64,000 nt of DNA from Adiantum capillus-veneris (GCA_014529385.2 CM043947.1:124082891-124146890), one strand, 5' to 3'; shown: positions 38,508-52,533, counted from the first letter of the stretch. Translations and numbers: made by a program. Notes: generated from the letters alone by a model not told the origin.

Positions 38508-40947
38508 TGGTGCAGCCAAAGGTTGTCCGGTCTAGGAAGTGGTTTATGCCAAACAGAGGCAACAGGCAAGTGTAGTACAGAAGGCTAGGATAGGTGCCAA
38601 GGACCTGGGCAGCCAAAGGGTAGCCCAAATGTATGCTCAATGTGGTTTTTTAGGCCAAAAGAGCTGTGGAATGGTCCAACTGGGATAGCAGATGAAGTTG
38701 TCCAAAATGCCAAGTCAGTGCTTTGCAATGTAGTGATCGATGTGCTCTAAAATCCAGTCTAGACAGCTTGTCAAACGCAGCGCCGGTGCTCAATATATTG
38801 GAGTTCAAAGTTAGAAGGTGTTGCAGATCCCCGGTGGGTAGGGTAGCTGGTGACAAGTGGACCGGGCTGGTGTGAGTGTATAGATGTGTAGTGCTCAAAT
38901 AGTGGAGCATGCCAGTATTCTCGGATTGCCAATTGGAGCTCTAGTTAGCAAGTTATGGCCATCAAAAGATTTTTTGGGGGTCCGGTCTACGCCTATTTGC
39001 CCGCATTCAAAAAAGCACCATCTGGTGTTTTCATGAGCTCGCCAAGTGTCTGGTACGTATATGCAGCATGTGATGCAAGCAAGAAGTGATGGCACGTGGA
39101 TCAAAGTCTGGAGCATAGAGATATGCTCGGTTGAAGTTAGCAGTTTGTGGCAAACGTGACGAATCAGATGTTTTTTTCTCGGTTTGGGGTGCACTGATCG
39201 AGGTCGGGTTAAAGTCGCTTTGCGGGTCGATATTTGAGCTTGAAGATTGTAATGCAAGGTTTTGGTCAGGTTCAACGGCCGGTGCATAGGCCAACTAAGC
39301 AGGGTATGGCAAGGCATCCAATGCAAGGGAAGAAAGGTTTTTTTTCAGTTAAAATGGGGGTTTTTTTTTAGGCCTTGGAGGCCATTCTAAGAGGGGGGCG
39401 GCCCAGTTGATGCCATGTGGCATTGGGGTTGTCCCACATGCATTGCTTGAAATTAAGGATGCAGGCTATTTAACATGGTACATGAGCTACCATTAGGACA
39501 CAAAGGGGGAGAGAGAGGAGAGCTCCCTCACCTTGTTAGCTCGTGGTGGTGGCTATGGACTTGGATGCAGACGGCGCTGTGTGAGCGCGTGCCTAGTGAC
39601 GCAGGGTGTAAACACCGGTCTCTTGGAGGGTTGAAGGTGGCGCCATCGCTACATGCGCATGTCTGGCCATTGATGATGTGGCCACCCGGAGTGGAGGGTC
39701 TTGCAGCCCAGTTGGGCTCCAAGTTTTTTGAGACAGAGAGGGAAACAAGGGAGGGCAATAGCGATATCGCTATTGCCTCCCCCTTGCGTGAGAGGGGTGC
39801 GTCCCACAGGGATCAAGGAAGAGCCAGGGAGACCGGAAGGTCTAATGCAAAGGAGATGATTCCCACAGAGACAAGAAGAGAGGGTGAGAGGCAACCTGAG
39901 CCAAGGGATGAGCCCCATAGGAGACGAGTCCTAGAGCAAAGAAAAAGAGGAAGGGGCCGCCATGTGTACGAAGGAGTGGGTGGGCCCCATTTCAAATCTA
40001 GGCAAGTCCAAATGGCGACCAAGAAGACAGGTAAGATGTGGACGAAGTTCAAAGGGGTAGACCCACTTCAAGGCAAGGCCGGGACCAAAGAGAAGGGGAG
40101 GAGAGAGAAAAGAGAGATAGAGGAGGCACGTGTGAGCCGACAAATGTGGTCAGAGATAGGCCAAAGGAGCAGTGCAAAGAGTAGCCCCAAAGGTGTAAAA
40201 ATAATGAGGAAAAAATCAAAAATAATAAAAAAGCCTATGGGCCATAGCGATGTCGCTGTTGGACCCCCCCTAGTGCAAAGAGAGAAAGAGAGAACAGAGG
40301 ATGAAGCAAGGCGGTGCCCCCTTACCAAAGATACCAAAATTAGGGTACCAAATGGACCAGTAAAGAGGAAATTTCCCAAATTGAAACCCCCCCCTATAAA
40401 AGTCAAAATTTAATCAAATTAGGGGATTTTTTTCGGGATTTTTGGTGCCGTTTGAAGCCTACAAAGTGGAGCTCTCTGACAGAGGAGTGTTCTTGTCAAA
40501 GCCCTTTGTATTTTCTTGTGCAAATGGCCATTGGTGATGGAAATGTAAGCCTGTGTACGTGCTTTGTGAAGTGCAATCCAGCCACTGTCGCCCCGTCTTG
40601 TTGTTGTTTCGCCTTCCCCCCTTCTCTTTCTCCTGCTCTGGTGTTTCCCCTCATGCCGGCAGTGTGGATGTGTGTGCCCTCCCGGACCGACGGTGTTTGG
40701 TGTGAGAGAGTGAGATTGAGCAGCTCTGTGTGTGTGTAAGGGTGCAGACAGATTGTGGCAGTGGGTGTGCTCTGTGTGGTGGATTTGTGGAGTGTGTGAG
40801 CAATGGAAATTGGGCAGGTGGTGGTTTTTTGGTGTGAATTTTTGTTTCAAAGGTATTTTCCGAGAGGATAGGGGTGATGTGGATACCCTGAGCTATAGAG
40901 AGGCCCTTGTGTTTGTGTCGGGCGTGTTCCCCCATTCCCCCTCTCCA
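38508..40947 (+). repeat. 5' LTR of the nested element
   Basis: Matches 43140-45578. Contains an accidental-looking Arg/Lys-rich ORF (39475-40413) and two palindromic motifs: an 11-bp arm GCAATAGCGAT with its exact inverse near 39,757-39,778, and a second 'atagcgatgtcgct' near 40,245. A primer-binding candidate starts at 40953 (TGGTGCCCCCACTGAGG), five bases after the LTR; I cannot assign the tRNA. Confidence 0.8.
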
Positions 40948-41039
40948 TCTTCTGGTGCCCCCACTGAGGAGTGTGCTAATGCTCCTAGTTGAAGTCAAAA
41001 CAGTGATTCGATGATGCCAAAGGCATGGCCTTTGAAGAG

Positions 41040-41515
41040 CAGGTGCTTCTCGTGATGACTTGGATGAGATTTCCCATTTTCACTAGGGTTGAAGATGCCA
41101 AAACCTAGCTTCAAGAGTATGGATTGTTCGTGTTGGAAAGCGGTTTATTGAGAGAAGATAGTGAGACACAGGTATTCCTGCGCCTGGTTCGTGCTAAAGA
41201 GAGGCTATGGTTTGATAGTCTTGGTGATAAACAAAAGGCAAATTGTGAAGCCTTGGAGGTGGCTTTTTGAATCGGATTCATAGGGGACGTGCAGCTAGAT
41301 GAAGTAAAGCAGAAGCTGGACGGATTAAAGCAAAGCTTGGAGGGTGATTTTCAAGCATTCGAGTGGGAATTCAAAGCCCTTTGGGTGAAATTGATCAAGG
41401 TAATTGTTGCAGAAAATGCCAGTTTTTGGAAATTGAGTAAATTCATGGGTTGCCTACAGGAGGAACTGCGAGATAAAGTGGAGATACATGGCCCGATGTC
41501 GAATGAATAGGAAGT
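41040..41515 (+). pseudogene. gag-like region of the nested element
   Basis: The plus frame around 41080-41270 reads EDAKT then VFLRLVRAKERLWFDSLGDKQKANCEALEVAF, a capsid-like 'W-F-x-S-L ... LE-x-A-F' pattern. After a TGA at 41268-41270 the frame continues as DVQLDEVKQKLDGLKQSLEG...FMGCLQEELRDKVEIHGPM, also gag-like. Stops at 41106 and 41268 break it. No zinc knuckle was found. It was probably a capsid protein that allowed co-packaging. Confidence 0.45.
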
Positions 41516-41573
41516 AGCTCTAGCGAGAGGGCAAACTTAAAATATTTTGAAGAAGTGCAAGGCTAGGTAAGTT

Positions 41574-42672
41574 TTGCCAAATGTAGTGATGCCAAAGAAG
41601 TGTAATGCGGTGGTAGCTGAGCCACAAGTGATACAAAGAGAAGTGCAAGTGCGAGAGGAACCAAGGGTTCTTTGGTTACAAAGAGACAAGGTGGTTCCTA
41701 TTTTGAAGATGCTGGCTAGAGCGGTTCCAATTGTGGAGGAAGTGGAGGTGGTTTCAGAGTGGACAAAGGATGTGATGCTGAGTTCGAGTGAAGTTGTTAA
41801 AGCTCCATTTGAGTGTGATAAAGAGAAAAAAGTGCGGTTTGCAGACGAGGTCGAAGCAGTGAAGCTAGAGGAGATTCTCGAGCTAGAAACTGAAGGAGAG
41901 GTTGAGTCAAGTGATAGTAGCTCAATGGATGCAGATTCGAGTTGGGAGACCGAATCGTCTCAATCTAGGTATGATGAGTTTGACCTCTTACATGTGATTG
42001 GAGAGGCAGTGAATGTGTGCAAGGAGCAACATGAGGTGCAAGCCGAAGTGCCTAGTGAAGACCAAGTGGAGCATTCTAGGCCTAGATGTGGTGAAGAGCA
42101 GGTATAACTGGAGTGTGGTACCATGCTAATGGCCATGTTGATGAAGGTAGCGATGGAGTGTACCATAGTGGTTCATCAGGTGCAAAGTTTTACTAAATGG
42201 GGATAGGGCAGCCATGCCTATGGTGGAAGAGGACGAGGGTAATGCAATAGAGAACGAGTTTCTCTCTTCCTTGGCAGAGCGTGATGATGCAGCAGTAGAA
42301 GAGTAGGTGATTGCAGCCGACAAGAAAATGGTGCTTATTGAACTTGAAGGGCCAGTTGAAAAGGAGGAGCTCGACGATGTTGGAATTGAGTGCATGGTAG
42401 ATGAGAAGGGCAGAGAGAAGTCAAAGATGGAGGTGCTTCCTATGCATTTGGTGCCCTCTATGACAGGTGATGCAGATTCCAAGGTGGTGTCCAAGCTTTC
42501 TAAGGAGGTCTATGAGTGGTGGTTGAAGGGGATGCTAATAAAAGTAGTTGTGCAGTGTGCTATTGAGCAGGTACACGATGTGCTAGATGAGGATCTAGCT
42601 TTACATGTTTGGGAGGATGGATTAAGTATGTTAGGTATGTCTGTGATGTTGAGCAGGTACAGGATATTCTAG
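41574..42672 (+). pseudogene. Acidic ORFs downstream of gag in the nested element
   Basis: Two frames (41574-42107 and 42307-42672) encode Glu/Val/Asp-rich protein with no recognised domain, for example EKEELDDVGIEC; they end in stops or frame changes. From about 42,650 a 60-bp segment (gagcaggtacaggatattctagatgaggatctag) repeats one at about 42,565. The place of pol is taken by this sequence, which I cannot assign. Confidence 0.35.
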
Positions 42673-43121
42673 ATGAGGATCTAGCTTTACATGGTTGGGA
42701 GGACGGGTTAATTATGTCAGGTGTGTCAAAAGTGTTGATTAAATAGGATGGTGAGCATGAGGGTGATCTATTTGGTGCTCTTAGAGGTGCTTTGTTGCAA
42801 GTGGGTAGTTTTCCAAGGAGTGCTTGGAGTGATGGAGGTATGATGCTGGCAGTTTGGCTATGCAGATGGATATGTGCCTTGGTGTGGCACTGTGCGAGGG
42901 TGCTGCAAGTGGAAGGAGGAGAAAAATGCAAGGTGTTTGACCCAAGTGGATGTTGACAGGTAAATCAGGGGGTTGTGCAGCCCGCATGAGAAAAGACAAC
43001 CGGTTACATGCACCAAATTTTTACATTATGTTAGGTGTTTTTATGGTGTATAGAGAGTTTGCTTTTGGTGTGCAACTTTTTAGTGCAGTAAGCCTATGTG
43101 TGGTTGAACATAAATGTTCAA

Positions 43122-43139
43122 CAAGGGGGTGGGTAATGA
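43122..43139 (+). other. Polypurine-rich tract before the 3' LTR of the nested element
   Basis: Purine-rich 'aagggggtgggtaatga' lies immediately 5' of the 3' LTR start and is a plausible plus-strand primer; the T-containing end is imperfect. Confidence 0.4.
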
Positions 43140-45578
43140 TGGTGCAACCAAACTTGGCCCGAGCAAGGAAGTGGTCTATGCAAAGCAGAGACAATAGTAA
43201 AGTGCAGTACAGAAGGCTAGGGTAGGTACCAAGGACCTGTGCAGCCAACTGGTAGCGGAAATATATGCTCAATGAGGTTTTTAAGGCCAAAAGAGTTGAG
43301 GAATGGTCCAACTGGGATAGAAAATTAAGTTTTCCAAAATGCCAATTCAGTGCTCTCAAATGTAGTGATCCATGTGCTCTAGAAGCCAGTCCATATGGCT
43401 CATCAAACGGAGACCCAGTGCTCAATATATTGCAGTTCAAAGTTAGAAGGTGTTGCAGATCCCCGACAGGCAGGACAACTCGGGACAGGTGCCCCGGGCT
43501 GGTGTGAGTGAATAGATGTGTAGTGCTTGAGTAGTGGAGAATCCCGGTCTTCTCGGATCGCCAATCGGAGCTCTGGTTAGCAAATTATGGCCATCAGAAG
43601 ATTTTCTGGGGGCCGGGTCTGAGCCTATTTGCCCGCATTGAAAAATCCTCCACCTAGTGTTTTCATGATCTCTCCAGGTGTTTGGTGTGTAGTATGCAGC
43701 GTGTGATGCTAGCAGGAAGTGATGGCAGGTAGATCACAGTCCGGAGCACGGAGATATGATCGACCGAATTTAGAAGTTTGTGGCAAACGTGAGGAGTCAG
43801 ATGTTTTTTTCCCGGTTTGGGGTGCACTGATCGAGGTCGGGTTGAAGTCGCCTTGCAGGGTCGGTATGTGATCTTGAGGATTGGAATGCAGGGTTTTGGT
43901 CAGGTTCAACGGCCGGTGCATAGGCCAACTAAACAGGGTATGGCAAGGCATCCAATGCAAGAGAAAAAAGGTTTTCTTTAAGTTGAAATGGGGGGTTTTT
44001 TTGAGGCCTTGGAGGCCATTCTAAGAGGGGTCGCCCAACTTGATGCCACATGGCATCCGGGTCGTCCCACATGCACTGCCTCACATTAAGGATGCGGGCT
44101 ATTTAACCTGGTCCGTGAGCTACCATTAGGACACAAAGGGGGAGAGAGAGGGGAGCTCCCTCACTCCGTTAGCTCGTGGTGGTGGCTATGGAGTTGGATG
44201 TGGACGGCACTACATGAGCACTTGCCTGGCGGCAAGAGGGTGTAAACGCTGGTCTTTTAGAGCGTTGAAGGCGGCGCCATCAGTGTGCGCGCCTGTCTGG
44301 CCATTGATGACATGGCCGGCCGGAGCGGAAGGTCCTGCAGCCCAGTTGGGCTCCAAGTTTTTTGAGACAGAGAGGGCAATAAGGGAGGGCAATAGAAATA
44401 TCGTTATTGCCTCCCCCTTGCATGAGAGGGGTGCGTCCCATAGGGATCAAGGAAGAGCCAGGGAGTTCGGAAGGTCTAATGCAAAGGGGATGATTCCCAT
44501 AAAGATAGGAAGAAAGGGTGAGAGGTAGCCCGAGCCAAGAAATGAGCCCCATAGGAGACGAGTCCAAGAGCAAAGAAAAAAAAGAAGGGGCCGCCATGTG
44601 TATGAAGGAGTGGGCGGGCCCCATTTCAAAGCTGGGCAAGTCCAAATGGTGACCAAGAAGATAGGTAAGATGTGGACCAAGTGCAAAGGGGTAGACCCAC
44701 TTCAAGGCAAGTCCGGGGGACCAAAGAGAAGGAGTGGAGAGAGAAAAGAGAGAGACAAGAGGCAGGTGTGAGCCGACAAAGGTGGTCAAAGATATGCCAA
44801 AGGAGCAGTGCAAAAAGTAGCCCCAAAGGGGTAAAAATAATGAGTAAAACTAAAAAATAATGAAAAATCCTAGGGCAATAGCGATGTCGCTATTGCACCC
44901 CCCCAATGCAAAGAGAGAAAGAGAGAGCAGAGGATGAAGCAAGGCGGTGCCCCCTTCCCAAAGATACCAAAATTAGGGTACCAAATGGACCAATAAAGAG
45001 GCAAGTTTCCAAATTGAAAACCCCCCTATAAAAGTCAAAGTTTAATCAAATTAGGGGCTTTTTTTCGGGCTTTTTGGTGCCGTTTGAAGCCTGCAAAGTG
45101 GATCTCTCTAACAGAGGAGTGTGCCTGTCAATGTCCTTTGTATTTTCTTGTGTAAATGGCCATGGTGATGGAAGTGTAAGCTTGTGTACGTACTTTGTGA
45201 AGTGAAATTCAGCCACTGTTGCCCCGTCTTGTTGTTGTTTCCCCTTCCCCCCTTCTCTTTCTCCTGTTCTGGTGTTTCCCCTCGCTGCCGGCAGTGTGGA
45301 TGTGTATGCCCCCCCGGACCGATGGTGTTTGGTGTGAGAGAGTGAGATTGAACGGCTGTGTGCGTGTGTAAGGGTGGAGACAAACTGTGGCAGTAGGTGT
45401 GCTCTGTGTGGTGGATATGTGGAGTGTGTGAGCAGTGGAAATTGGGCAGGCAGTGGTCTATTGGTGTAAAGTGGTGTTTCAAGGTGTTTTTCAAGAGGAT
45501 AGGGGTGATGTGGATACCCTGAGCTATAGAGAGGCCCTTGTGTTTGTGCCGGGCGTGTTCCCTCATTCCCCCTCTCCA
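43140..45578 (+). repeat. 3' LTR of the nested element
   Basis: Direct repeat of 38508-40947, differing by many substitutions and small indels. The ORF of the other LTR is broken here. The palindrome at 44,391 has decayed to 'gcaatagaaatatcgttattgc', while the second one (agggcaatagcgatgtcgctattgc, about 44,873) is intact in this copy. Confidence 0.85.
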
Positions 45579-45583
45579 CCGTT

Positions 45584-46356
45584 CTTTATTTTGGAACATC
45601 AATAAGAGTGTTTATTGATGACTTTTGTACATATAGCCCTGGCATCTCACACTTAGAAAAGGTGACTAAGGGTTTGACAAGGCTGCAAAGCCTAGGAGGG
45701 CAATTAAATGTAGACAAGTGCCACATTTGAGAAAGTAGAGTCATTCTTTTAGGCCATGAAATTTCAGCTAAAGGTATCAATGCCGATCCAAGTAAGGTGT
45801 ATGCACTCATTGCACTACCTTCACCAACAACCGCACGTCAACTACTCTCTTTTCTACAAAAGGTGAGTTATTTGAGTAGATTTATACATCTACCATCACA
45901 ACTTGTTCTACCACTACAACAACTCACACAAAAATTGACTTTCACATGGGACAAGGAGAGCGAACATCACTACAACAAGGTAAAGGAGGTCTTAGCCACC
46001 CTACCAAATATCTCACCACGTCTAAGTGTGACAAAAAGTTCTATGTCACCTCAAGCGTGGGTGATGACTCCTTAGGGGCTGTGCTCCTCCAGAAGGATGG
46101 AACGAAATCTTTCATGAGGCCAATCTACTTCTTGAGTCAAATGATGACAGCGATAGAGACAGGTTTCACTCATGTGGAACATTTAGCCCTCGGTCTTAGA
46201 TTTGCATCTACAAAGTTTCGATCATATTTGTTGCCTAGGAAATTTGTAATCTTATCCATGGATGAAATGTTTCCCTATGAGGTACAACACATGGATGTCT
46301 CTGCTAGGATTACTAAATCACTAGTTCATCTGAAAGAGTTTGACTACACATTATAG
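45584..46356 (+). pseudogene. RT C-terminal half and native RNase H of the Tat-like element
   Basis: Resumes after the nested element with RVFIDDFCTYS (45605-45640), the Y/F-x-D-D motif with both catalytic Asp intact. Next come LGHEISAKGINADPSK and a connection/RNase H region, FYVTSSVGDDSLGAVLLQKDG...PIYFLSQMM...THVEHLALGLRFA. The RNase H is eroded at the first catalytic position (GDD in place of the usual D-A-S) and the frame changes once near 45,960-46,070. The frame ends at a TAG at 46354-46356. Confidence 0.65.
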
Positions 46357-46986
46357 GTGGAAAGCACGGCAAGGGCAAGCTTGGGGGGACTTATGACCCA
46401 TCAAAACTTTGAGAAGAAGGTAAAGCAATCTAAAGCGGAAGGAATTCAACCACTTCCAGAGCCACCGGTTGTAGAAAGAGCACACTATCTCTATTTTGAT
46501 GGAGCCTACAAGCGAACATCTGACAAAGCATCTACATGCAGAGTGGTCTTTGATGACAAAGGTATCAAGGTATTTTTGCTTGTCCATTTGTTAGAATATT
46601 CTAACAATGAAGCTGAGCATGCAGCACTAACCAAGGGGTTACAATGGTGCGTCTCACAAGGAGTAAAGTGGCTTAATGTATTTGGGGATGCTCTACTTTT
46701 GGTAAGTCAAGTAAATGGAGTATGGACATGTAATCCTAGCTTGAGGACCCACTTAAGCTGTGTAAAACCTTTGTTGGGTAAGTTTGAAGCATTTCAACTA
46801 CACCACATCCCAAGGGCTCAAAACCATGAATCCAATGCCTTAGCAAGCGAAATAATGCAAGAAGTGGGGGTTGGGGCTATAAAGATAAAGCTCCCTCTAT
46901 TTCAAGGTATTGATGCCTTACCAGACATAATTCATTTCTTGGAAACAACGGAATGTCCACCGGACCTAACAAAAGGGCAAAAGTAA
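46357..46986 (+). CDS. Second RNase H (archaeal-type) domain of the Tat-like element
   Basis: A 209-codon open frame. After a linker (GGLMTHQNFEKKV) comes an RNase H1-type fold: HYLYFDGAYKRTSDKA with a catalytic Asp, NNEAEHAALTKGLQ with a catalytic Glu, FGDALLLVSQVNG with the next Asp, then SNALASEIMQE at the end. A second RNase H between the native one and integrase is the hallmark of the Tat/Ogre lineage of plant gypsy elements. The frame joins the preceding one through a single TAG, so it belongs to the pol polyprotein. This is the best preserved domain of the element. Confidence 0.7.
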   Translation: MESTARASLGGLMTHQNFEKKVKQSKAEGIQPLPEPPVVERAHYLYFDGAYKRTSDKASTCRVVFDDKGIKVFLLVHLLEYSNNEAEHAALTKGLQWCVSQGVKWLNVFGDALLLVSQVNGVWTCNPSLRTHLSCVKPLLGKFEAFQLHHIPRAQNHESNALASEIMQEVGVGAIKIKLPLFQGIDALPDIIHFLETTECPPDLTKGQK

Positions 46987-47009
46987 TGGCTTACTAGGAA
47001 GGCCACAAG

Positions 47010-48135
47010 GTATCAGATTATCAATGATGGTTTGTATTGCAAGGATAAGGACCAAGTACTTAGGAAGGTCCCTCTCTCTAATGAAATTACGGGATTAATT
47101 GCTAGTTGTCATGATGGTGTTTGTGGCGGTCACTTTTCCCTAGATATAACAAGTAGGAAAATCTTGTAGGCTGGTTTTGTATGGCCTAGCCTCAATCGTG
47201 ATGTACACGACCGGTGTAAGACATGTAAGTTGTGTCAAAATGCCAACACTAGATCACTCATGCTTGAACCATAGACATCCATCCTTTCATATGGGCCATT
47301 TGAAAAATGGGGTATAGATGCCATAGGACCATTGCTTAGGGTCAGCTCAGGGAAGTTCTACATCATCATGGGAGTTGACTATATGACTCGGTGGATGGAA
47401 GCTGTGGAGGTAGCTAAGTTTGTTTATGAGCATATATGTTGCAGGTTTGGCAAACCATTAGAAATCAACGCTGATAGAGGGCTAGGTTTTAGAGCAGGCT
47501 TGGTAGGAGAATTAATGCAAAAACTAGGTATTACAAGGAGGCACTCCTCACCATATTACCCTCAATGTAATGGCTTAGTTAAAAAAGTGAATAGAATGGT
47601 TTGTAAAATTATCACCAAGCACGTTAACAATCATCCTGGGGATTGGGATAAGTTTCTACTCCCAGATTTGTGGGCCTACCGAACCTCCTTCCACACATCT
47701 TTGCGGTTCACCCCATATCATTTAGTATTTGGAAAGGAGGCAATATTACCTATTGGGGTGCAACTAGTAAGCCTCAGAGTGATGGCAAGCCAATCTCAAC
47801 AACCCAACATGCATTTGAGAGATCACATCCTTGACTTGGAACGACTACAACTCGGTAGAGAACAAGAAATCAATCATTACGCAGCACACGCAGAACACAG
47901 ACGGCTAAGTTTCAATCAACATCTTCGACACAAAGATTTAAAGAAAGGCATGTTCGTGCTCCGCCATGACAATTGCTTCGACACATGCAAGGATAGGAAG
48001 TTCCTACTATGATGGGAAGGCCCTTTCATCATCAGGAAGAATTATGCCAATGGGAGCTACCAACTCCTAGGAACTAATGGTAAGCTTCATAAGACCAGAT
48101 TCAATGGCTGGCGGCTTAAACCTTATTTTCTTTGA
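47010..48135 (+). pseudogene. Integrase of the Tat-like element, catalytic Glu replaced
   Basis: A zinc-binding N-terminal region (SCHDGVCGGHF...CKTCKLCQ, 47,106-47,240, with a TAG at 47,167) is followed by the catalytic core: KWGIDAIGP (first Asp), EINADRGLGF (second Asp) and NGLVKKVNRMV. In the last motif the third catalytic residue, Glu in functional integrases, is Lys (codon AAA at 47593-47595 or near it). An in-frame TGA at 48010-48012 precedes the C-terminal GPF module (WEGPFIIRKNYANGSYQL). A complete but inactive integrase; no chromodomain follows. Confidence 0.65.
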
Positions 48136-48245
48136 TTTGATCAAACTACACCTATCGACATTCCTTATGAGGATAGACCATCAACCCCCACCTCTGAAGA
48201 CTGTGACCAAATAAATGAGTTAGAGGCATAAATTCCCCTAGCCTT

Positions 48246-48255
48246 AGGGGGAGGG
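48246..48255 (+). other. Polypurine tract of the Tat-like element
   Basis: 'agggggaggg' lies five bases upstream of the 3' LTR start (48260), as expected for plus-strand priming. Confidence 0.65.
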
Positions 48256-48259
48256 CTAA

Positions 48260-50163
<1,904 letters not shown>

Positions 50164-52473
50164 ATAGCCATTTTTTGGCTTTTCAAAATTTCCATAGCTA
50201 CGTCACCCTATCAAATCACTCAAATAGTGTGGTTATCCTCACCATTTCATTGTACATAGGCATGTTTGAGTTAGGAAACTTTTCCCATATCTTCTTAAAA
50301 AAACCTCAAATAGCTAGTCACTAGGCTAGTTGAGCCAAAAAATAAAAATAAATAAAAAATAAAAGTATATTATGGCCTCTTTGTGTGTAAATACTTCATT
50401 ATATATAGGGCCTAAATATAAAGATTTTTCGTGATTATTCTGGTATTTATTCTAAGCCCTAATTTTTCTTACCATTTTGCATACTCTTTATTTCATATAG
50501 AAATATTTTCATGCAAGCTTCTCTTTATTTTGGTGTAACTCCACCCCAACAAAAATCCAAAAAAACTAGTTGTGTGTATATTTTTTCACTATTGTGATTT
50601 TTCCCTTCCTACATCTATTCTCTTTTATTCTCATAAACTAAAACACAAAAAATATTCATTATTTGACATGTACATATTTTTGAGACCCCTCAATATTTGA
50701 TTTTCTTAGTTGTACTATTCACTTATATCATGATCTCAAAAATATCTTCAATTATAGGCCCACAAATAAGGTCAAGGATATGTGGCATGCATGCATGCAC
50801 TATAGAGGGCTCACTCTTGGAGGCATTCAAAAGAAACATCCAAAGAAGGACCCACGTGGCATGCATGCATGCAATATAGAGAGCTCACTCTTGGAGGCAT
50901 TCAAAAGAGTCATCCAAAGAAGGACCCCACAGGACTTTGTGTAGTGGAAAAAAACAGTCGGTTTTGCTGAATTTTTAAAGGCCACTTGCTCTCCAAATTA
51001 GAAAAGGTGATAAAGACAATAATTGTATCTCTTGAGTTGAACTTTTCCCTCAAAGTTTTTCTTTTTTTTTGAGCTACAATATGTGAGCTATGATTTTATT
51101 GGTGGACCATAGTTTGCCCATGCCATGCAGCCACACTCCCTCTTCCACTTTATCATATTCCTCTTCCACACACACTTCTCCACTCATCATCCCCATCTCT
51201 CTCACCTCTCCTCTCTGTATCTTACTCATCTTCTCCTCAACCTTGAAGAATAAGAGAATACATGGTGACCTCATGCCTCCTACACACACTGCCATTCCAA
51301 AATTGACCACCTAGTCTCATTTTTCCTCCTTCAAATTACCCATATCTATTTAAAAAAACACAAAATTTGGCCTCTTCTCTTGAAAGACAACATCATGGTG
51401 ATTGATTACTTATCTTCAATTACCTTGGCTTCCAAGAAAGGTCAAGAGTGGAGAAAAAACGTACCATCAAAGCTAGTGGACCGTCAATAAGCATCAAAAT
51501 TGGCACAAGACACTTGGAGCATCAATCTTGTAAGAAATCCATCTTTTCTTACCTCTTAAGAGTTTTCCTTCATTATTTGTATCCTACATGGATACTCCCA
51601 TTGTAAATATCCAATCCCATTCGTAAATTAATAAAAATACTAACTCTACTAATCTACTAACACTAACCCACTATCATCTCCATTTCTCTGCTCTCCCTTT
51701 TCTTCATCTATCCCCACCAACTTCTTGATAATTCCAAGCAAAAGAAATTAGATAAAGTGTTGAAAATCTAACCCAACCATGGTTGGAGGAGTAACCCAAG
51801 CCCTCAAAATTGCTATAAAAAGAGGGTGTAGCTAGCACTAAGGGGGAAGCCATAATCAAGAGCTCTATGTTATAGCTTAGAAGCCAACCTCAATCTCTTG
51901 AGAAGGAGCTCTCGAGTGGAATCTCATTGGCTTATGCATATTGTATGTGTTGTATTAGGAGTGATTAGCAAGTGAGGTCTATGCCATTGTAAGAGAGAGT
52001 GATCATTTAATTTAGAGTAGGAAGCCTATCATTTGTCCTACTAGTGTAAGCCAAACATTTTTTGAATCAAGGAGGGTGGATTTGAACTACGTATGGATAC
52101 TTTGTCTCTCTTCCAATGTGAAGTCATGGACAACAATGATGTGTAAGTGTCTTGGTGTTTATTTAAGTTCTTGATAGCTTGTCTCCGGGTGTTGTTATCA
52201 ATTTAGACATAAATCCCACATGTTGTAAGAGGGCGACAGGGTGGAGAGGACTCCCTGGCCTTAAAACAGTGATTGGGGTGGCTTTCCTTGTGATGTGTTG
52301 CGATGTGATTTACTCAAGCTATGTTGAAAAGATGCTAATCTCACTTTGATTGGTCATGACAGATTTGTAAGAAGGTATTAGTGTAACAAGAACCCCTTCC
52401 CCCTTCTCTCTCTTTCTTAAAAATATATTTATGTTTGCTTGATCATTGCCGATATGTTTCAAAGCAGCCCAAG

Positions 52474-52533
<60 letters not shown>

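Larger units (their letters stand above)
38508..45578 (+). mobile_element. 7.07-kb non-autonomous LTR retrotransposon nested in RT
   Basis: LTRs at 38508-40947 (2440 bp) and 43140-45578 (2439 bp) both start TGGTGCARCCAAA and end CCCCCTCTCCA. The flanking target CCGT (CCGTT if the LTR starts one base later) occurs on both sides: 38504-38507 and 45579-45582. Removing the element joins the two RT halves at this point. The internal 2.19 kb has only gag-like coding, with no protease, RT or integrase, so the element is non-autonomous (TR-GAG or LARD type) and depended on another element's enzymes. The LTRs differ at many positions, so the insertion is not recent. Confidence 0.8.

Noticed and set aside
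39475-40413. 312-codon Arg/Lys-rich ORF in the nested element's 5' LTR
   Set aside because: The equivalent region in the other LTR (about 44,100-45,040) is broken by several stops and frame changes, so it is not under evident constraint; GC-rich purine bias keeps the frame open.
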